In this document: one piece after another, positions 23,012 to 26,726 of the stretch
Layout of the letters: every line of letters starts with the position of its first letter
How positions within the stretch are numbered: the stretch's first letter is position 1
DNA from: JAQBYK01 sp964499425
GTDB taxonomy: Bacteria; Patescibacteriota; Gracilibacteria; UBA1369; LOWO2-01-FULL-3
Direction: 5' to 3'
Length of the DNA stretch: 26,726 bases
Assembly (NCBI GenBank): GCA_964499425.1
Contig: CAZCLD010000012.1
Coordinates: 1-26,726, forward strand
Notes under the pieces: generated by a model
Told to the model about the DNA's origin: nothing
Databases searched by the model: none
Seen by the model: only the letters and a program-made list of their open reading frames with translations
Translations under genes and position numbers: made by a program

Positions 23012-23901
23012 TTTATGAATTCCACACAGCTCAGGATGTCCTTAAATTATGTAAGAAACACCGCTTGCCGATTTCTGAAATAGCAAAAAGATACGAAGTA
23101 GAGCGCAGCGGCAAGTCAATTCCTGCAATTCGTAACAAAATGAAACAAACCAGGAATATAATGTATGAAGCGGTAAGAAGAGGATTAAAAGAAACCCAAA
23201 AATCTAAAATGGGTATGGTCGGCGGTGATGCACACCTTCTTGAAAAAACTCTCAGAAAATTGGGAACAATGATGGGGAACAAAGTTACAGTTCGTGCTAT
23301 GGCCTATGCAATAGCTGTAGGAGAGCAGAACGCAAATATGGGAAGAATAGTTGCCTTCCCAACCGCAGGAGGGGCTGGAGTAATTCCGGGTACTCTGTTT
23401 AGTTGTGCAGAACATTTTAAAGCTGGAAAAAGAAAACTACTGAGATCGTTGTTTTGTGCGTCAGCAACAGGTTTAATTATTGCAGATGGGGCCACACTCT
23501 CAGCGGCCAAAGGTGGTTGTCAGGCCGAAATCGGAGCCGGTGTAGCAATGGCCGCAGCCGGGCTCACAGAAATGCGATCAGGTACTCCAAGGCAATGTTT
23601 TCACGCCGCAGCAATTGGATTAAAAAGCTATCTCGGCTTAGCATGTGATCCACTCGGAGGACTAGTTGAGGTACCATGCATAAAACGAAATGCCATTGGA
23701 TGTATGGCAGCTATTGGGGCTTCCGACATGGCAATTGCAGGAATAAAAAGCTACATTCCTTTTGACGAAGTAGTGTGGGCCATGAAAAATATTGCTAAAA
23801 TCATGTCACCGAAACTTCGTGAGACAGCCCTCGGTGGTCTTGCGGTCACAAAAACTGGAAATAAAATTAAGAAAAAATTAGGAATGAGAATAACCAAATA
23901 A
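23008..23901 (+). CDS. sdaAA: L-serine dehydratase, alpha subunit (iron-sulfur type)
   Basis: Catalytic alpha chain of L-serine dehydratase, 297 residues. The cluster ligands typical of the family are visible as Cys171 (AAKGGCQAEIGAG), Cys213 (LACDPLGGLVEV) and Cys224 (VPCIKRNAIG). Other conserved parts are AYAIAVGEQNANMGRIVAFPTAGGAG-type residues and GASDMAIAGIKSYIPFDEV. With sdaAB it supplies pyruvate and ammonia from serine, in the cytoplasm, with an oxygen-sensitive cluster. It starts inside the sdaAB stop, and purN begins 3 nt after its own stop. Confidence 0.96.
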   Translation: MIYEFHTAQDVLKLCKKHRLPISEIAKRYEVERSGKSIPAIRNKMKQTRNIMYEAVRRGLKETQKSKMGMVGGDAHLLEKTLRKLGTMMGNKVTVRAMAYAIAVGEQNANMGRIVAFPTAGGAGVIPGTLFSCAEHFKAGKRKLLRSLFCASATGLIIADGATLSAAKGGCQAEIGAGVAMAAAGLTEMRSGTPRQCFHAAAIGLKSYLGLACDPLGGLVEVPCIKRNAIGCMAAIGASDMAIAGIKSYIPFDEVVWAMKNIAKIMSPKLRETALGGLAVTKTGNKIKKKLGMRITK

Positions 23902-23904
23902 TAT

Positions 23905-24480
23905 ATGTTCAAAATAGCCATACTTGCCTCAACTAATGGCACAGACTTACAAGCCATAATTGACGAAATAAACGACGGCAAAATGCCTGGCATAGAACTA
24001 TCTATGGTGATTAGTAATAAAGAAAACTGCTATGCTCTCAAACGTGCTGAGCAGCAGGGATTCAAAACGATTTTTGTTGATCCCAAAGATAAAGACCGGG
24101 AGGAATTCGATACTGAGATGGCAGAGGTACTAGAAGAGGAGGAAGTAGATTTGGTGGTTTTGGTCGGTTACATGCGAATTCTGAGTCCAGCATTCGTAAA
24201 ACAATTCAAGATAATAAACGTACATCCTTCCTTAATTCCAAAATTCTGCGGAAAAGACTTTTTTGGACAAAATGTCCATGAAGCAGTCCTTGCAGCGGGT
24301 GAAAAAGAAACAGGCATGACCATTCATTATGTAGAAGAAGGCGTGGACACAGGCGAAATCATCATTCAAAAAACTTGCAAGGTGGAGGAAACAGACACTC
24401 CAGAAACTCTAAAAGAAAAGGTCCAATCTTTAGAAAAAGAATGGTACCCAGAGGTAATAAGGCAAATTGCAAAAGGATAA
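23905..24480 (+). CDS. purN: Phosphoribosylglycinamide formyltransferase
   Basis: PurN transfers a formyl group from 10-formyl-tetrahydrofolate to GAR in purine synthesis. The 191 residues are of standard length. Visible motifs: the N-terminal phosphate loop ILASTNGTDLQAI (SGxGTN-like, here STNGTD), MRILSPAFV, the catalytic INVHPSLIP with Asn105 and His107, and EGVDTGEIIIQ with Asp148. It is the third gene after sdaAB-sdaAA, with 3 nt between. Serine feeds one-carbon units, which gives a loose metabolic link. Formyltransferases acting on other substrates share the fold, so the substrate is inferred. A weak hairpin with six T follows. Confidence 0.88.
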   Translation: MFKIAILASTNGTDLQAIIDEINDGKMPGIELSMVISNKENCYALKRAEQQGFKTIFVDPKDKDREEFDTEMAEVLEEEEVDLVVLVGYMRILSPAFVKQFKIINVHPSLIPKFCGKDFFGQNVHEAVLAAGEKETGMTIHYVEEGVDTGEIIIQKTCKVEETDTPETLKEKVQSLEKEWYPEVIRQIAKG

Positions 24481-24498
24481 ACCCCTCATGGCTTGACC

Positions 24499-24535
24499 TG
24501 GCGCCTGTTGTGTGGCATTAATACCGCCATTTTTT
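24499..24535 (+). terminator. Possible terminator after purN
   Basis: TGGCG (24499-24503) pairs with CGCCA (24525-24529), followed by six T. An alternative inner stem TGGC/GCCA is possible. The stem is short, so it may be weak. It lies between purN and the next ATG, which disfavours the in-frame GTG at 24512 as start of the following gene. Confidence 0.4.
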
Positions 24536-24538
24536 ATT

Positions 24539-25774
24539 ATGATAATAGAATTACACAATAGAGCGCCTCACTTCGCATGGGAGGAAAGGTCAGTCCAAAC
24601 TCATGTTATTGATGAGGCTACCGAAGCATTAGCTGCTCACGAAAGGGCAAATGGATTAGGCGAGGATCCAATAGTCCAGGATTATAGATCCAGATTAAGA
24701 CTATATGCAGAAGCAATTTGTTCTACCCAGGAAATACCCATGCCAGGAGAAACAAGATTATGGGTAAACCCACAAGCACGATACAAAACCCCAGACAACA
24801 GTGAAAAACCAAGTTTCTCAATCGTGACATGGAATATTGAAAGGGGGCATAAAGAATCACAACAAATACAGTATTTACGCAGACTCATACAAGGAGACCC
24901 CCCAGACATTCTTTGTTTACAAGAGGTTGATCTATATTGCCATCGGACCTTGGATAGAAATGTCGCCCTAAACCTTGCTTCAGCACTTGGATACAAGTAT
25001 TGCGCATTCACTACAGAATTTATAGAAATAGACAGTCCCGAAAAATATCCTGATAAAGACGACGCATTTAGGCGGGATTTCCCAGGAAATCAGCGATGGA
25101 GAGATGGAATAGGCAGAGCTGGAGGAGCAATTGGGCAAGTCGTACTCAGCAAATATCCTATAGATGGTTTTGAGACAATTAAGCTTCACAAACTTTGGTA
25201 TGACTTAGAAAACCCACATAATCCCTACGCACTAGCAGCTCCAATGATGGGAGGTCGAATTGCACAAAAACTCAAGGTAAGGGTAGGTGATAGAACAATG
25301 ACTATTTACAACTGCCATTTTGAGAACGAGGCTGGGCCGACAGGAAGAGTGGAAAACTATCGTCAAGTCCGCAAAAATGCAGAAGATGAATCTGATCCAT
25401 GCATAATACTCGGAGATTTCAATACTGTAGGTCATGGATGGGGCAACAGAGTTTCAGAAGAATCACTATATAGTGTTCGTGCCCTCGTCCGAGGACTAAT
25501 AAGAGGTACTAGATCAGGCCGAGACCCACTACAACGATTTAGGGAAAGGGGCGAAACAGAAGCAGAGTTTTGGGAAAGAACACAGCTGGCAGATGGTGGT
25601 TTCACGGATCCCTTCGATCCAAAACTAAGCACCTTCAAAATGGGCCCATTTTTCAAGGGGAAACTCGATTGGGTTCTATTAGAGGATGGGAATTTCTTAG
25701 TAAATAGCAGCAGGGCGGGAACAGACCAACTCAGCGATCACAGGCCGCTCATAGTAGAAGCCCAGCTTATTTAA
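24539..25774 (+). CDS. Endonuclease/exonuclease/phosphatase-fold protein
   Basis: Metal-dependent hydrolase of the EEP superfamily (DNase I, exonuclease III and phosphodiesterase group), 411 residues from the ATG at 24539. Core motifs in order: TWNIERG (metal/phosphate Asn), DILCLQEVD (catalytic Glu), IYNCHFEN, IILGDFNT (Asp and Asn), GKLDWVLL, and SDHRPLIVEA (Asp-His). The first 90 residues form a helical extension without a recognised domain, and there is an inserted Arg-rich segment between GDFNT and KLDW (RALVRGLIRGTRSGRDP). No signal peptide is visible. The real substrate (nucleic acid, phospholipid or phosphoinositide-like) cannot be told. It converges on a glycosyltransferase gene with stop codons overlapping by 3 nt. 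Confidence 0.88.
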   Translation: MIIELHNRAPHFAWEERSVQTHVIDEATEALAAHERANGLGEDPIVQDYRSRLRLYAEAICSTQEIPMPGETRLWVNPQARYKTPDNSEKPSFSIVTWNIERGHKESQQIQYLRRLIQGDPPDILCLQEVDLYCHRTLDRNVALNLASALGYKYCAFTTEFIEIDSPEKYPDKDDAFRRDFPGNQRWRDGIGRAGGAIGQVVLSKYPIDGFETIKLHKLWYDLENPHNPYALAAPMMGGRIAQKLKVRVGDRTMTIYNCHFENEAGPTGRVENYRQVRKNAEDESDPCIILGDFNTVGHGWGNRVSEESLYSVRALVRGLIRGTRSGRDPLQRFRERGETEAEFWERTQLADGGFTDPFDPKLSTFKMGPFFKGKLDWVLLEDGNFLVNSSRAGTDQLSDHRPLIVEAQLI

Positions 25775-26565
25775 CGTCCCCTCCATTTCCAGTGATACTT
25801 GATGGCACTTGCCAAATGATACCAGGAGATTTTGTTGAAAAGGAGTTTTACAAATCGTCCCTCACTCAGCCGTTTATGATAATGCCAGGCAACAGCCTCT
25901 GGATGATAAACAATCTTCAAACCTTCTTCCTGCACTTTCTTACACAAATCAAAATCTTCCATAAACAAAAAGTACCGTTCATCAAAGCCGCGAATTTTAT
26001 CAAATGCTGGCTTAGGCATCATCATAAAAGCACCCGTTATCAAATCTACGACCTGAGTACTTTCGTGATTGAAATCCTCCATTATATATTTCTTATACCG
26101 TCTACTAAACGGCCAGACCTTTCTCAAAAAGCTTCTTTTAATAAATAAATCAAAAAACTTAAAATGGCGCCTACAAGATTTCTGTACTTCACCATTATGA
26201 TACATCAATTTAGGACCCACAATCCCCACGTCATCATGTTTTTCTAAATAATCCACCAATTTCTGCAAAGTATCGGGTTCAACCGTGATATCCGTATTCA
26301 AAATCAGAATGTACTTGCCCTTTGCCTCTCTCGCTGCAAAATTATGACCACTCCCATAACCAAGGTTGCGCCCAGGCTCAACCAATGTAATATCCCCCTT
26401 TTTAGAAGCCTTTTTCAGATACTCAACACTCTCATCTTTAGAATTATTATCACAAACAATAATCTCAAACTTAAAATCACATTTGGATTTTTTGAGCGCT
26501 TCAACGCAAAGACGCGGAAAATACTTTTGATTGTAATTAACAACCGTTATAGAGAGCTTAGTCAT
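25771..26565 (-). CDS. Glycosyltransferase family 2 (rhamnosyltransferase-like)
   Basis: Inverting GT-A glycosyltransferase of 264 residues. It has SITVVNYNQKYFPRLC at the N-terminus, the nucleotide-binding VCDNNSKDESVE, GRNLGYGSGHNFAA, the metal motif ILNTDITVEPD (a DxD equivalent), VGIVGPKLMY, a TGAFMMMPKPAFDKIRGFDE segment, and FLFMEDFDLCKKV with the likely catalytic acidic residues. This pattern is typical of dTDP-rhamnosyl and related transferases that build cell-surface glycans. The gene overlaps the preceding hexapeptide-repeat gene by 8 nt and is likely part of a polysaccharide cluster running off the right edge of the window. Confidence 0.92.
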   Translation of the reverse strand: MTKLSITVVNYNQKYFPRLCVEALKKSKCDFKFEIIVCDNNSKDESVEYLKKASKKGDITLVEPGRNLGYGSGHNFAAREAKGKYILILNTDITVEPDTLQKLVDYLEKHDDVGIVGPKLMYHNGEVQKSCRRHFKFFDLFIKRSFLRKVWPFSRRYKKYIMEDFNHESTQVVDLITGAFMMMPKPAFDKIRGFDERYFLFMEDFDLCKKVQEEGLKIVYHPEAVAWHYHKRLSEGRFVKLLFNKISWYHLASAIKYHWKWRGR

Positions 26566-26726
26566 CTAGATTCTTCTTATAATTTGAACGATCAACATTC
26601 TTCACACTAGAGCGATTTTCAGAAATTTTCAAATCCCAGTCGCCTCGTACGAAACTTTTTTCAGGAATGTTCTGTGCTACCACAATTCCTGCTCCAATAA
26701 AACTCCCCCCTCCAATTTTTACGCCA
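26558..26726 (-). CDS. Hexapeptide-repeat (left-handed beta-helix) transferase, C-terminal part
   Basis: The last 55 codons of a minus-strand gene enter from the right edge. GVKIGGGSFIGAGIVVAQNI shows the repeated [I/V/L]-G-x-x-x-x spacing of left-handed beta-helix acyl- or nucleotidyltransferases, followed by PEKSFVRGDWD and a charged tail ending KNLDD. Too little is visible to name the substrate; a sugar O- or N-acetyltransferase would suit the neighbouring glycosyltransferase. The stop lies inside the glycosyltransferase start (8-nt overlap), so the two are coupled. Confidence 0.75.
   Translation of the reverse strand, partial: GVKIGGGSFIGAGIVVAQNIPEKSFVRGDWDLKISENRSSVKNVDRSNYKKNLDD

Noticed and set aside
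24512..24538. GTG start for the EEP protein
   Set aside because: It falls within the terminator-like hairpin after purN and adds nine residues without family support.
1..26726. tRNA genes, insertion sequences, CRISPR arrays or phage genes
   Set aside because: No T-arm-like GGTTCGAnnCC with a cloverleaf, no transposase or integrase motifs and no regularly spaced repeats were seen by eye on either strand.

Overview
The window is 26.7 kb of bacterial DNA of moderate GC content. It is densely packed, with many stop/start overlaps and genes that meet tail to tail within a few bases. It best fits an ultra-small lineage of the Candidate Phyla Radiation (Patescibacteria). Reasons: three long cysteine-saturated proteins of a kind I associate with those genomes, few Shine-Dalgarno sites, several -10 boxes lying 6-13 nt before start codons, and an endonuclease-type MutL. 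UGA clearly ends real genes (dinB, the NIF3-like gene), which argues against the UGA=Gly lineages (Gracilibacteria, Absconditabacteria). A Peregrinibacteria-like host is my guess, not a demonstration. A 10-N assembly gap inside ftsW shows that this is a draft scaffold.

Region 1 (1-10452): a 5'-truncated cysteine-rich gene on the plus strand meets mutL (minus) with abutting stop codons. Reading down the minus strand from 10452 come a NIF3-like gene, two more cysteine-rich paralogues, mutS, an acidic Ig-repeat lipoprotein and mutL. The cysteine-rich family, with duplicated Cys-repeat modules and terminal zinc-ribbon-like units, is the least understood coding content here.

Region 2 (10465-14310, minus): a 5'-truncated CPBP protease fused to a 3'-truncated dinB, a small basic ORF, lexA, a LemA-family gene and a Fic-family gene. 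The lexA promoter carries three GGTGAG/CTCACC half-sites placed exactly in the spacer and around the -10 box, a candidate lineage-specific SOS operator.

Region 3 (14362-18967): ftsW-murG-glycosyltransferase form a minus-strand cell-wall operon, divergent from lspA and an overlapping six-helix membrane-protein gene.

Region 4 (18964-21786): aroE and a slipin (minus), divergent from an MscS-type channel.

Region 5 (21787-22324) has no ORF. It contains a GC-rich minus-strand terminator next to mscS and several nested perfect inverted repeats, and probably encodes an unassigned structured RNA of about 370 nt.

Region 6 (22325-26726): sdaAB-sdaAA-purN (serine deamination and purine synthesis), an endonuclease/exonuclease/phosphatase-fold protein, and, convergent with it, a family 2 glycosyltransferase preceded by the 3' end of a hexapeptide-repeat transferase gene.
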